In this document: one piece after another, positions 7,855-14,402 of the stretch
Position numbering within the stretch: position 1 is the first letter of the stretch
Layout: every line of letters starts with the position of its first letter
NCBI GenBank assembly: GCA_963205525.1
Contig: CAUJJP010000176.1
Coordinates: 1-14,402 of the forward strand
Source of the DNA: Pseudomonadota bacterium
Lineage (GTDB): Bacteria > Pseudomonadota > Gammaproteobacteria > Burkholderiales > Burkholderiaceae
DNA: 14,402 nt
Direction: 5' to 3'
The notes under the pieces: model-generated
What the model saw: the letters and a program-made list of their open reading frames with translations, nothing else
Told to the model about the DNA's origin: nothing
Databases searched by the model: none
Position numbers and translations under genes: made by a program

Positions 7855-8784
7855 ATGAACGCCAAGACCGAACCCGAGGCGCCGCTGCGCCTGACGCACC
7901 TGCAACGGCTGGAAGCCGAGAGCATCCACATCATGCGCGAGGTGGTGGCCGAGGCCGACCGGCCGGTGATGCTGTACTCGATAGGCAAGGACAGCGCGGT
8001 CATGCTGCACCTGGCGCGCAAGGCCTTCTGGCCGGCGCCGCCGCCCTTCCCGCTGCTGCACGTGGACACGACCTGGAAGTTCCGCGACATGTACGCGATG
8101 CGCGAGCGCATGGCGCGCGAGTCCGGCATGGAGCTGCTGGTCTACCAGAACCCGGAGGCCAAGGCGCTGGGCATCAACCCCTTCGAGCACGGCTCGCAGA
8201 TCCACACCGACATGTGGAAGACGCAGGGCCTGAAGCAGGCGCTGGACCACCACCGATTCGACGCCGCGTTCGGCGGTGCGCGCCGCGATGAGGAGAAAAG
8301 CCGCGCCAAGGAACGCATCTTCAGCTTCCGCAGCGCCCAGCACCGCTGGGACCCGAAGGCGCAGCGTCCCGAGCTCTGGCGCCTGTACAACGGGCGCAAG
8401 CACGCGGGCGAGTCGATCCGCGTGTTCCCGATCAGCAACTGGACCGAGCTCGACGTCTGGCAGTACATCCACCTGGAGGGCATCCCCATCGTGCCGCTGT
8501 ACTTCGCCGCCGTGCGCCCGGTGGTGGACCGCGACGGCACCCTGATCATGGTCGACGACGAGCGCATGCGGCTGCGCCCGGGCGAGGTGCCGATGATGAA
8601 GAAGGTGCGCTTTCGCACCCTGGGCTGCTACCCACTGTCCGGGGCCGTGGAATCCGAGGCCGACAGCCTGACCGCCGTGGTGCAGGAGATGCTGCTCACC
8701 CGCACCAGCGAGCGCCAGGGCCGCATGATCGACCACGACAGCGCGGCATCGATGGAGAAGAAGAAGCAGGAGGGCTACTTCTGA
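7855..8784 (+). CDS. cysD: Sulfate adenylyltransferase subunit 2 (CysD)
   Basis: This is the catalytic small subunit of ATP sulfurylase, which makes adenosine 5'-phosphosulfate (APS) from ATP and sulfate with the CysN GTPase. The 309 residues compare with about 302 in E. coli. Visible features are the PP-loop [15 protein letters not shown] (42-56), [53 protein letters not shown], and the family end [13 protein letters not shown] 7855 has no clear Shine-Dalgarno before it (ACCCTCCCCTCGCG), but homology starts right after it and no better start exists. Its TGA shares one base with the ATG of cysN (TGATG), indicating tight translational coupling. First gene of the cysD-cysNC-permease operon. Confidence 0.96.
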   Translation: MNAKTEPEAPLRLTHLQRLEAESIHIMREVVAEADRPVMLYSIGKDSAVMLHLARKAFWPAPPPFPLLHVDTTWKFRDMYAMRERMARESGMELLVYQNPEAKALGINPFEHGSQIHTDMWKTQGLKQALDHHRFDAAFGGARRDEEKSRAKERIFSFRSAQHRWDPKAQRPELWRLYNGRKHAGESIRVFPISNWTELDVWQYIHLEGIPIVPLYFAAVRPVVDRDGTLIMVDDERMRLRPGEVPMMKKVRFRTLGCYPLSGAVESEADSLTAVVQEMLLTRTSERQGRMIDHDSAASMEKKKQEGYF

Positions 8785-10691
8785 TGGCACACGTCTCCGA
8801 CCTCATCGCCACCGACATCGAGGCCTATCTCGCCCAGCACGAGACGAAGGGCCTGCTGCGCTTCATCACCTGCGGCTCGGTGGACGACGGCAAGAGCACC
8901 CTCATCGGGCGCCTGCTGTACGAGTCCAAGATGCTGTTCGACGACCAGCTGGCGGCGATCGAGGCCGACAGCCGCAAGTGGGGCACGCAGGGCGGCGAGA
9001 TCGACTTCGCGCTGCTCGTCGACGGCCTCGCCGCCGAGCGCGAGCAGGGCATCACGATCGACGTCGCCTACCGCTTCTTCAGCACCGACCGCCGCAAGTT
9101 CATCGTCGCCGACACCCCCGGCCACGAGCAGTACACGCGCAACATGGTCACCGGCGCATCGACCGCCGACGTCGCCATCGTGCTCGTCGACGCGCGCAAG
9201 GGCGTGCTCACCCAGACCCGCCGCCACAGCTACCTGGTGCAGCTGATCGGCATCCGCAAGCTCGTGCTGGCGATCAACAAGGTTGACCTCATCGGCCACG
9301 ACGAAGCGCAGATCCGCCGCATCGACGAGGACTACCGCGCCTTCGCGGCGCAGATCGGCATCGCCGACGTCACCACCATCCCGCTGTCCGGGCTGAAGGG
9401 AGACAACATCGTCGAGCGCAGCGCGCACATGCCCTGGTACCAGGGCCCGACGCTGATGGCCTACCTGGAAACCTGCGAGGTCGACGAGACGCGACTGCAG
9501 AGCGGCCCGCTGCGGCTGCCGGTGCAGTGGGTGAACCGGCCCAACCTGGACTTTCGCGGCTTCTGCGGCCTGATCGCCAGCGGCCGCGTGCGCCCCGGCG
9601 ACCGCGTGCGCGTGCAGCCCTCGGGCCGCGAGAGCACGGTCGCACGCATCGTCGCCGCGGACGGCGACCGCGCGCTTGCGGTGGCCGGCGAGTCGGTGAC
9701 CCTGACGCTGGCCGACGAGGTCGACATCTCGCGCGGCGACCTCATCTCCGGCGCCGATGCGCCGGCCGAGGTGGCCGACCAGTTCGAGGCGACGATCGTC
9801 TGGATGGCCGACGAGCCCATGCTGCCCGGCCGGCCCTATTTGCTCAAGCTCGGCGCGCGCAGCGCTGGCGCCACCATCACCGAGCCCAAGTACAAGGTCA
9901 ACGTCAACACCCTGGAGCGGCTGGCGGCCAAGAAGCTCGACCTCAACGAAATCGGCGTGTGCAACATCGCACTCGACCGCGCCCTGCCCTTCGACCCCTA
10001 CGAGGCGAACCGCGACACCGGCGGCTTCATCCTCGTGGACCGCATGAGCAACAACACGGTCGGCGCCGGCATGCTGCACTTCGCGCTGCGCCGTTCGCAC
10101 AACATCCACCTGCAGGCGGTGGACGTGGACAAGGCCTCGCGCGGCCGGCTCATGGGCCACCGCCCCGCCGTGCTGTGGTTCACCGGCCTGTCCGGCGCCG
10201 GCAAGTCGACGATCGCCAACCTGGTGGAGAAGCGGCTGCACGCCGCCGGCTGCCACAGCTACCTGCTGGACGGCGACAACGTGCGCCACGGCCTGAACAA
10301 GGACCTCGGCTTCACCGAGGAGGACCGGGTCGAGAACGTGCGCCGGGTGGCCGAGGTGGCGCGCCTGATGGTCGACGCCGGCCTCATCGTGCTGACCGCC
10401 TTCATCTCGCCCTTCCGCTCCGAGCGCGCACTGGCGCGCAGCCTGGTGGAGCAGGCCGAGTTCATCGAGATCCACGTCGACACCCCGCTCGAGGTGGCCG
10501 AGGCGCGCGACGTCAAGGGCTTGTACAAGAAGGCGCGGCGCGGCGAGCTCGCCAACTTCACCGGCATCGACTCGCCCTACGAGCCACCGCAGGCGCCCGA
10601 GCTGCGACTGGACACCACCGCGCTCGGCTCCGAGCAGGCGGCCGACCGCGTGGTCGCGCTGCTGCGCGAGCGCGGTCTGATCCCCTCATGA
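8784..10691 (+). CDS. cysNC: Bifunctional sulfate adenylyltransferase subunit 1 / APS kinase (CysN-CysC fusion)
   Basis: Two enzymes joined in 635 residues (NodQ-like arrangement). Residues about 20-440 form the CysN GTPase that drives ATP sulfurylase: P-loop GSVDDGKST (31-39), switch I REQGITID (86-93), DTPGH (110-114), NKVD (165-168), then EF-Tu-like beta-barrel domains (about 240-440). Residues about 455-635 form APS kinase (CysC), which phosphorylates APS to PAPS: P-loop GLSGAGKS (468-475), [15 protein letters not shown] (496-510), [10 protein letters not shown] (540-549), [20 protein letters not shown] (578-597). All key motifs are intact in both halves, so both activities are expected. 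The start overlaps the cysD stop by one base and is served by AGGAGGG at 8768-8774 inside cysD. Unlike E. coli, no separate cysC is needed. Confidence 0.96.
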   Translation: MAHVSDLIATDIEAYLAQHETKGLLRFITCGSVDDGKSTLIGRLLYESKMLFDDQLAAIEADSRKWGTQGGEIDFALLVDGLAAEREQGITIDVAYRFFSTDRRKFIVADTPGHEQYTRNMVTGASTADVAIVLVDARKGVLTQTRRHSYLVQLIGIRKLVLAINKVDLIGHDEAQIRRIDEDYRAFAAQIGIADVTTIPLSGLKGDNIVERSAHMPWYQGPTLMAYLETCEVDETRLQSGPLRLPVQWVNRPNLDFRGFCGLIASGRVRPGDRVRVQPSGRESTVARIVAADGDRALAVAGESVTLTLADEVDISRGDLISGADAPAEVADQFEATIVWMADEPMLPGRPYLLKLGARSAGATITEPKYKVNVNTLERLAAKKLDLNEIGVCNIALDRALPFDPYEANRDTGGFILVDRMSNNTVGAGMLHFALRRSHNIHLQAVDVDKASRGRLMGHRPAVLWFTGLSGAGKSTIANLVEKRLHAAGCHSYLLDGDNVRHGLNKDLGFTEEDRVENVRRVAEVARLMVDAGLIVLTAFISPFRSERALARSLVEQAEFIEIHVDTPLEVAEARDVKGLYKKARRGELANFTGIDSPYEPPQAPELRLDTTALGSEQAADRVVALLRERGLIPS

Positions 10692-10706
10692 TCGGTCACC
10701 ACCTAC

Positions 10707-10784
10707 CCGGGCCGGGCACGCCGGCCCGGATGCAGCCGTGGGCGCAGCCCCGGATGCTGCAGCGCTGCGGCGGCCGGCAGGCCG
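10707..10784 (+). repeat. Two hairpins and a short direct repeat between cysNC and the permease
   Basis: The first hairpin is CCGGGCCGG (10707-10715), loop GCACG, CCGGCCCGG (10721-10729), a perfect 9-bp stem. The second is GCGGCC (10769-10774), loop GGCA, GGCCGC (10779-10784). The word CCCGGATGC occurs at 10725-10733 and 10748-10756. The layout resembles a REP-like or mRNA-processing element inside the operon. No T-run follows, so full termination is unlikely; it may lower or uncouple expression of the permease. Confidence 0.5.
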
Positions 10785-10809
10785 CGCGCGCCTTCGCACC
10801 AGCGATGCC

Positions 10810-12546
10810 ATGAACTGGCAACAGGCGGCGGTCTTCGCGGGCCTGGCCATCCTCATCGTCGAGCTGGTGCGTGGGCGGCGCGCGCCGGCCATGGTGTTCG
10901 CCTGCACGGCGCTGGCCTTCATGCTGGCGGGATTCATCGGCGTCGGCGCCGGCCTGGCGCAGTTCACCAACGAGGGCCTGGTCACGGTCGTGCTGCTGCT
11001 GCTGCTGTCGGTGGTGCTGGACAAGTCGCGCCTGCTGGAGACGGTGGCGCAGCGCCTGCTGCGCGGCTCCTACCGCTGGGCGCTGGCCAAGCTGTACGTC
11101 GCCACCGCGCTCTACTCGGCCTTCCTGAACAACACCGCGGTGGTTGCCTCGCTGCTCGGGCCGCTGCGCTCGCTGCGCAGCCACCCCGCCTCGCGCACCC
11201 TGCTGCCGATGTGCTTCGCGGCCTCGCTGGGCGGCATCCTGACCCTGGTCGGCACCTCGACCAACCTGCTGGTGAACAGCCTGCTGATCGGCCAGCGCAT
11301 GGCGCCGCTGCAGATCTTCGACCTGTTCCCGGTCGGCATCGCGATCGTCTTCGCCTGCGGCATCACCATGGTGCTGCTGTACCCACGCCTGCTGGAAGCC
11401 AGGCCGCTGGTGCAGGAGGGCTCGTCGGACTACTTCCTGGAGGCCACGCTGCGTCCCGGCTCGCCGCTGGTGGGCAAGACGGTGGAGGCGGCGGGCCTGC
11501 GCCAGCTCTCGCACCTGTTCCTGGCCGAGATCGTGCGCGCCGGCCACGTCATCGCACCGGTACAGCCCGACCAGGTGCTGCAGGCCGGCGACCTCCTGGT
11601 GTTCACCGGCGACCTCACGCGGCTGGACCTGCTGGTGCGATTCCCGGGCCTGGAGACGCACGGCCAGCACTACCAGCTGCCGCTGGACAACCTGGTGGAG
11701 GTGGTGGTGGCGGCCGGCTCGCCGCTGGCGCGTCGCACGATCAAGGAGGTCGATTTCCGCTCCCAGTTCGACGCCGCCGTGATCGCCCTGCGGCGCGGTC
11801 ACGAACGGCTGCACGGCCCGATCGGCAGCGTGCCGCTGGACGTCGGCGACACCCTGGTGCTGGTGGTGGGCAAGGACTTCGAGAAGCGCAACAACCTGCA
11901 GCGCAACTTCGTCATCGTCTCCCAGCGCGAGGTGCAGAAGTTCACCAACCAGAGCAAGGGCGTGATCGCGATGGCCGGCTTCGTCGGCGCCATCCTGCTC
12001 TCGGCGCTGGGGATGGTGGAGTTCCTGAAGGCGCTGCTGGTGCTGCTGACCCTGTTCCTGGTGCTGGGTTTCGCCAAGGTCGCCGACCTGCGGCGCAACA
12101 TGCCCTACGACATCATCGTCATCATCGCCTCCTCGCTGGTGATCTCGCAGGTCATGGTGCAGACCGGCGCTGCGGCGCTGCTGGCGCAGGCCATGCTCGC
12201 CGGGGTGCGCCAGTTCGGCCCCCACGGCGCGCTGGCGCTGGTGCTGGTGTCGACCTGGATCCTGACCGAGCTGATGACGAACAACGCCGCCGCCGCGCTC
12301 TCGTTCCCGATCGCCCTCGGGGTCGCCGAACAGACCGGGCTGGACCCCATGCCCTTCGTGATGGCGGTGCTGTACGGCGCCAGCTGCAGCTTCCTCACCC
12401 CCTACGGCTACCAGACCAACCTGATGGTCATGTCCCCCGGCCGCTACACGCTGCGCGACTACCTGCGCGCGGGGCTGCCGGTGGCGCTGGTGTTCCAGGC
12501 CGTGGCCTTGCTCACGCTGCCGCTGTTCTTCCCGTTCACGCGCTAG
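10810..12546 (+). CDS. SLC13 (DASS)-family permease with two RCK_C domains, probable sulfate transporter
   Basis: A 578-residue inner-membrane carrier. Hydrophobic helices fill residues about 1-200 and 385-578. Between them lie two RCK_C (TrkA-C) domains, about 208-290 (RPGSPLVGKTVEAAGLRQLS ... LQAGDLLVFTGD) and 295-378 (GSPLARRTIKEVDFRSQFDA ... LDVGDTLVLVVGKDF). Both halves carry the Ser/Thr-Asn signature that binds Na+ and substrate in this family: GTSTNLLVNS (about 152-161) and TNNAAAAL (about 489-496). Its place after cysD and cysNC makes sulfate the likely substrate, probably driven by Na+; this is inferred from context. ATG 10810 begins at the first helix but has no clear ribosome site; GTG 10738 would add 24 residues of non-membrane sequence. 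The RCK_C domains may bind a nucleotide or other ligand to gate transport. Confidence 0.88.
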   Translation: MNWQQAAVFAGLAILIVELVRGRRAPAMVFACTALAFMLAGFIGVGAGLAQFTNEGLVTVVLLLLLSVVLDKSRLLETVAQRLLRGSYRWALAKLYVATALYSAFLNNTAVVASLLGPLRSLRSHPASRTLLPMCFAASLGGILTLVGTSTNLLVNSLLIGQRMAPLQIFDLFPVGIAIVFACGITMVLLYPRLLEARPLVQEGSSDYFLEATLRPGSPLVGKTVEAAGLRQLSHLFLAEIVRAGHVIAPVQPDQVLQAGDLLVFTGDLTRLDLLVRFPGLETHGQHYQLPLDNLVEVVVAAGSPLARRTIKEVDFRSQFDAAVIALRRGHERLHGPIGSVPLDVGDTLVLVVGKDFEKRNNLQRNFVIVSQREVQKFTNQSKGVIAMAGFVGAILLSALGMVEFLKALLVLLTLFLVLGFAKVADLRRNMPYDIIVIIASSLVISQVMVQTGAAALLAQAMLAGVRQFGPHGALALVLVSTWILTELMTNNAAAALSFPIALGVAEQTGLDPMPFVMAVLYGASCSFLTPYGYQTNLMVMSPGRYTLRDYLRAGLPVALVFQAVALLTLPLFFPFTR

Positions 12547-12566
12547 CAACAGCCAGCGACTGGTAG

Positions 12567-12986
12567 CTATCCGGCGGGCCCATCGCCACCGCTGGGCGCC
12601 ACCCCCGGTGCGGCCCGACCGCGCTCCAGGGCCGCCAGCAAGGCCTCGTACAGCTCGCTGTCATCCAGCACCGTGCGCGGCCCGCCCAGAGGCTGCGCCA
12701 GCAGCTGGCGTGCCGCCTCGGCGCGCGGCAGCACCGGTCCCGCGAACCACGGTCGCCCGTCGTCGGCGATGACCAGGGTGGGGAAGGTCTGGACGTCGAT
12801 CTCGCCCACGATCTCGGCCTCGTCCTCGACGTCCACCCAGTGCCACTGCAGCGCCGGATACGTCTCCCGCAGGCGCTCGAAGACCGGGCCATAGGCCTCG
12901 CAAGTGCGGCACCAGGCGGCGCACAAGACCACCACCACACGCCGGCATGGCGGCACCGGCAAGCCGGGGCTGGCGACGGGAGACAT
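12567..12986 (-). CDS. Thioredoxin-like protein
   Basis: A 139-residue thioredoxin-fold protein. The active site is AAWCRTC (Cys26, Cys29) in place of the usual WCGPC, and the cis-proline is in QTFPTLVI (Pro69). The order beta-active site-helix (CEAYGPVFERLRETYPALQW)-beta (VDVEDEAE) is normal. A C-terminal extension of about 35 residues (after LLAQPLGGPRTVLDD) is not part of the core fold. No signal peptide is evident, so a cytoplasmic dithiol-disulfide role is likely, with unknown partners. ATG 12986 has no clear ribosome site. It converges on the permease (20 bp between stops) and is divergent from the MerR gene, with 118 bp between starts. Confidence 0.85.
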   Translation of the reverse strand: MSPVASPGLPVPPCRRVVVVLCAAWCRTCEAYGPVFERLRETYPALQWHWVDVEDEAEIVGEIDVQTFPTLVIADDGRPWFAGPVLPRAEAARQLLAQPLGGPRTVLDDSELYEALLAALERGRAAPGVAPSGGDGPAG

Positions 12987-13070
12987 CGGCCCATGCTACG
13001 CGGGGCGCTCCGCAGCAGCCGGCCGGCCAACGCGCGATCGGCAGCGGAGCATCCACTCTTTTTAAAACAG

Positions 13071-13099
13071 TTGCATGTCGTATTTGACTGTCGTATATT
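13071..13099 (+). promoter_or_regulatory. Promoter of the merR-VIT operon, leaderless start likely
   Basis: TTGCAT (13071-13076), 17-bp spacer, TATATT (13094-13099) is the best sigma-70-type match seen in the window and lies in a conspicuous AT-rich patch. The ATG of merR starts only 5 nt after the -10, so transcription would begin at or next to that A. The direct repeat TGTCGTAT (13076-13083 and 13089-13096, period 13 bp) covers the spacer and -10 and may be an operator. TTGACT at 13084-13089 is an alternative -35-like word but has no -10 at proper spacing before the ATG. Confidence 0.6.
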
Positions 13100-13104
13100 G
13101 AGCC

Positions 13105-13593
13105 ATGGCTGCACCCCCTCTCCCACCCCCCGAGCGGCTTTCACTCGAAGTCCTGGCCACCCTGGCCGGCGTCACGCCGCGCACCGTGCGCTACTACATC
13201 GCCGAGGGCCTGCTGGCCCGGCCGCAGGGCGAGAAGCGCGGTGCCCACTACCTGCCTCAGCACCTGGAGCAGTTGCTGCGCATCCGCCGCTGGACCGACG
13301 CCGGCCTGAGCCTGGAGCGCGTGCGCGAGCTGATGGCAGGCGCGCCGGAAGACCCTCCCGCGCGCCGCACCGCACCCGGCACGGTCGAGGTCTGGAGCCG
13401 CGTCACCCTGGCCGACGGCCTGGAGATCCAGATCGAACCCGGCCGCGCCGGCCTGAGCGCCGACCAGGTGCGCCAGCTCGTGCGCGGCGTCGGTGCGCTG
13501 TACCGCGAGCTGCGCAGCGCCGCCGAAGCCGGCCCTTCTTTCGCCCCACCCCCTCACCCCACGCCCCAGGAGAACGACGATGAACCTGCATGA
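13105..13593 (+). CDS. MerR-family transcriptional regulator
   Basis: A 162-residue protein. The N-terminal winged HTH of the MerR family spans about 12-76 (LEVLATLAGVTPRTVRYYIA, EGLLARPQGEKRGAHYLPQH, RIRRWTDAGLSLERVRELM). A Pro-rich linker follows, then a small domain of about 50 residues (VEVWSRVTLADGLEIQIEPG ... VRQLVRGVGALYRELRS) and a disordered Pro-rich tail. There is not a single cysteine, so a metal- or thiol-sensing role like that of MerR, CueR or SoxR is unlikely; the effector is unknown. The start ATG 13105 lies right behind the -10 and has no Shine-Dalgarno. Its 3' end overlaps the VIT gene by 14 bp, so the two are co-expressed, and the regulator may respond to or control that module. 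Confidence 0.88.
   Translation: MAAPPLPPPERLSLEVLATLAGVTPRTVRYYIAEGLLARPQGEKRGAHYLPQHLEQLLRIRRWTDAGLSLERVRELMAGAPEDPPARRTAPGTVEVWSRVTLADGLEIQIEPGRAGLSADQVRQLVRGVGALYRELRSAAEAGPSFAPPPHPTPQENDDEPA
13568..13573 (+). promoter_or_regulatory. Ribosome binding site of the VIT-domain gene
   Basis: AGGAGA, 6 nt before ATG 13580, inside the last codons of merR. It supports the overlapping start. Confidence 0.7.
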
Positions 13594-14402
13594 CACGCAC
13601 TTCGGCCTGCAATGCAAGGACCCCAGCGCCCCGCAGCCGGTCCTGCAGGGCATGCAGGCGCACGGCCGGCTCGACGCGGTGCTGTTCGAGCTCACCCTGC
13701 GCCAGACCTACCGCAACACCGGCGATCGCCCGCTGGAAGTGGTCTACACCTTTGCCCTGCCCTGCAACGCCACGCTGCTGGGCTTTGTCTCCGAGCTCAA
13801 CGGCGAGCGCCGCGAGGGCGTGATGGTGGCCCGGCCACAGGCCGAGAAACAGTACGAGCGCGCGCTCGCCGAGGGCGATTCCCCGGTCATGCTGGAAGCA
13901 GTGGGCGGCGGCCTGCACAGCGCCAACATCGGCAACCTGGCCCCCGGCGACGAGATCGTGCTCGAGTGCCGCTACGCCGAGCCGCTGCAGGTCGACCGGG
14001 GCCGGCTGCGCCTGGCCGTGCCCACCACCACCGCGCCGCGCTACGGCCACCCGCTGCAGGCCGGGCTGCAGCCACAGCAGGTTCCGGCGCACAGCCTGGA
14101 GGTCGACTACCCGCTGGCGGTGACGCTCAGCATCGGCGCCGCGCTGAGCAACGCCGCCATCGAGTGCCCCACCCATCCGACCCGCAGACGGCGCGAGGCC
14201 GATGGCGCCATCGTCATCGAGCTCGCTGCCGGGGCCCGGATGGACCGCGACGTGATCGTGCTCGTGACGCCGGCCGAGACCCGCCCGTCCCTGCTGCTGA
14301 CGGCACGCGACGGCTTCAATCCGTCGGCACCCGTGGTCGCACTGGCCGCCCTGCAGCCGGCCCAGGGGGTGCCGCGCCAGGGCATCGCGCTCAAGCTGCT
14401 GG
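13580..14402 (+). CDS. VIT-domain protein (partial, runs off the window)
   Basis: The first 274 residues of a protein with a VIT (vault/inter-alpha-trypsin) domain, about residues 25-135: LFELTLRQTYRNTGDRPLEV, VYTFALPCNATLLGFVSELN, RPQAEKQYERALAEGDSPVM, ANIGNLAPGDEIVLECRYAE. A beta-rich region without a recognised motif follows (about 140-274). In bacteria such proteins usually continue into a von Willebrand A domain, which would lie beyond the edge. There is no N-terminal signal peptide, so this copy is probably cytoplasmic, unlike many sortase-linked VIT proteins. The start is supported by AGGAGA 6 nt upstream and overlaps the merR stop. Function unknown; VIT-vWA proteins are generally thought to mediate protein-protein assembly. 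Confidence 0.85.
   Translation, partial: MNLHDTHFGLQCKDPSAPQPVLQGMQAHGRLDAVLFELTLRQTYRNTGDRPLEVVYTFALPCNATLLGFVSELNGERREGVMVARPQAEKQYERALAEGDSPVMLEAVGGGLHSANIGNLAPGDEIVLECRYAEPLQVDRGRLRLAVPTTTAPRYGHPLQAGLQPQQVPAHSLEVDYPLAVTLSIGAALSNAAIECPTHPTRRRREADGAIVIELAAGARMDRDVIVLVTPAETRPSLLLTARDGFNPSAPVVALAALQPAQGVPRQGIALKLL

Noticed and set aside
7666..8790. 374-codon minus-strand open frame opposite cysD
   Set aside because: His/Leu/Val/Arg-rich antisense sequence with no family features; cysD is certain on the plus strand.
8775..10475. 566-codon minus-strand open frame opposite cysNC
   Set aside because: Shadow of a gene with complete GTPase and APS kinase motifs; no recognisable domain in the antisense product.
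10696..12549. 617-codon minus-strand open frame covering the whole permease gene
   Set aside because: Its translation is a low-complexity His/Gln/Arg/Gly mix typical of antisense to a GC-rich gene; the plus frame has clear SLC13 and RCK_C motifs.

Overview
The window is 14.4 kb of very GC-rich DNA (roughly 70% by eye). It carries a typical betaproteobacterial, probably Burkholderiales, chromosomal gene set: smpB, a Cys/Met-metabolism PLP enzyme, rimO, the polyhydroxyalkanoate repressor phaR, and a sulfate-activation cluster. The assignment to Burkholderiales rests on the PhaR, RimO and MetC sequence types and on base composition; no rRNA gene is present to confirm it. Because of the GC content almost every gene has a long open antisense frame. 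Those frames are shadows and are left out.

Layout: (1) 2-235, the 3' part of smpB (+). (2) 236-602, a gene-poor stretch with a possible decayed transporter fragment on the minus strand, followed by a LysR-type regulator pseudogene (+, about 603-1472) that lacks its normal N-terminus and has an in-frame TAG. (3) 1619-5321, a minus-strand block rimO > metC-like > acyltransferase-3 membrane protein. The last two overlap by 4 bp and are probably co-transcribed. (4) 5456-6097, an exported SH3-domain protein (+) lying between rimO and phaR on the opposite strand. (5) 6218-6727 phaR (-) and 6858-7631 cysQ (-). (6) 7855-12546, a plus-strand sulfate operon: cysD, a cysN-cysC fusion, and an SLC13-type permease with two RCK_C (TrkA-C) domains. 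(7) 12567-12986, a small thioredoxin-like protein (-). (8) 13105-14402, a MerR-family regulator (+) overlapping by 14 bp a VIT-domain protein that runs off the window.

The sulfate genes fit together. The permease would bring in sulfate, CysD plus the CysN domain would make APS, the fused CysC domain would make PAPS, and the divergently encoded CysQ would remove the PAP left after PAPS is used. No PAPS or APS reductase gene is in view, so the PAPS could feed either reduction or sulfation.

The least explained part is the right end. A cysteine-free MerR regulator, apparently transcribed as a leaderless mRNA from a well-placed promoter with a TGTCGTAT direct repeat, is translationally coupled to a VIT-domain protein and divergent from an unusual thioredoxin-like gene. 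This is the best candidate for an uncharacterised regulated module, but the window ends before the rest of the VIT protein and any following genes.
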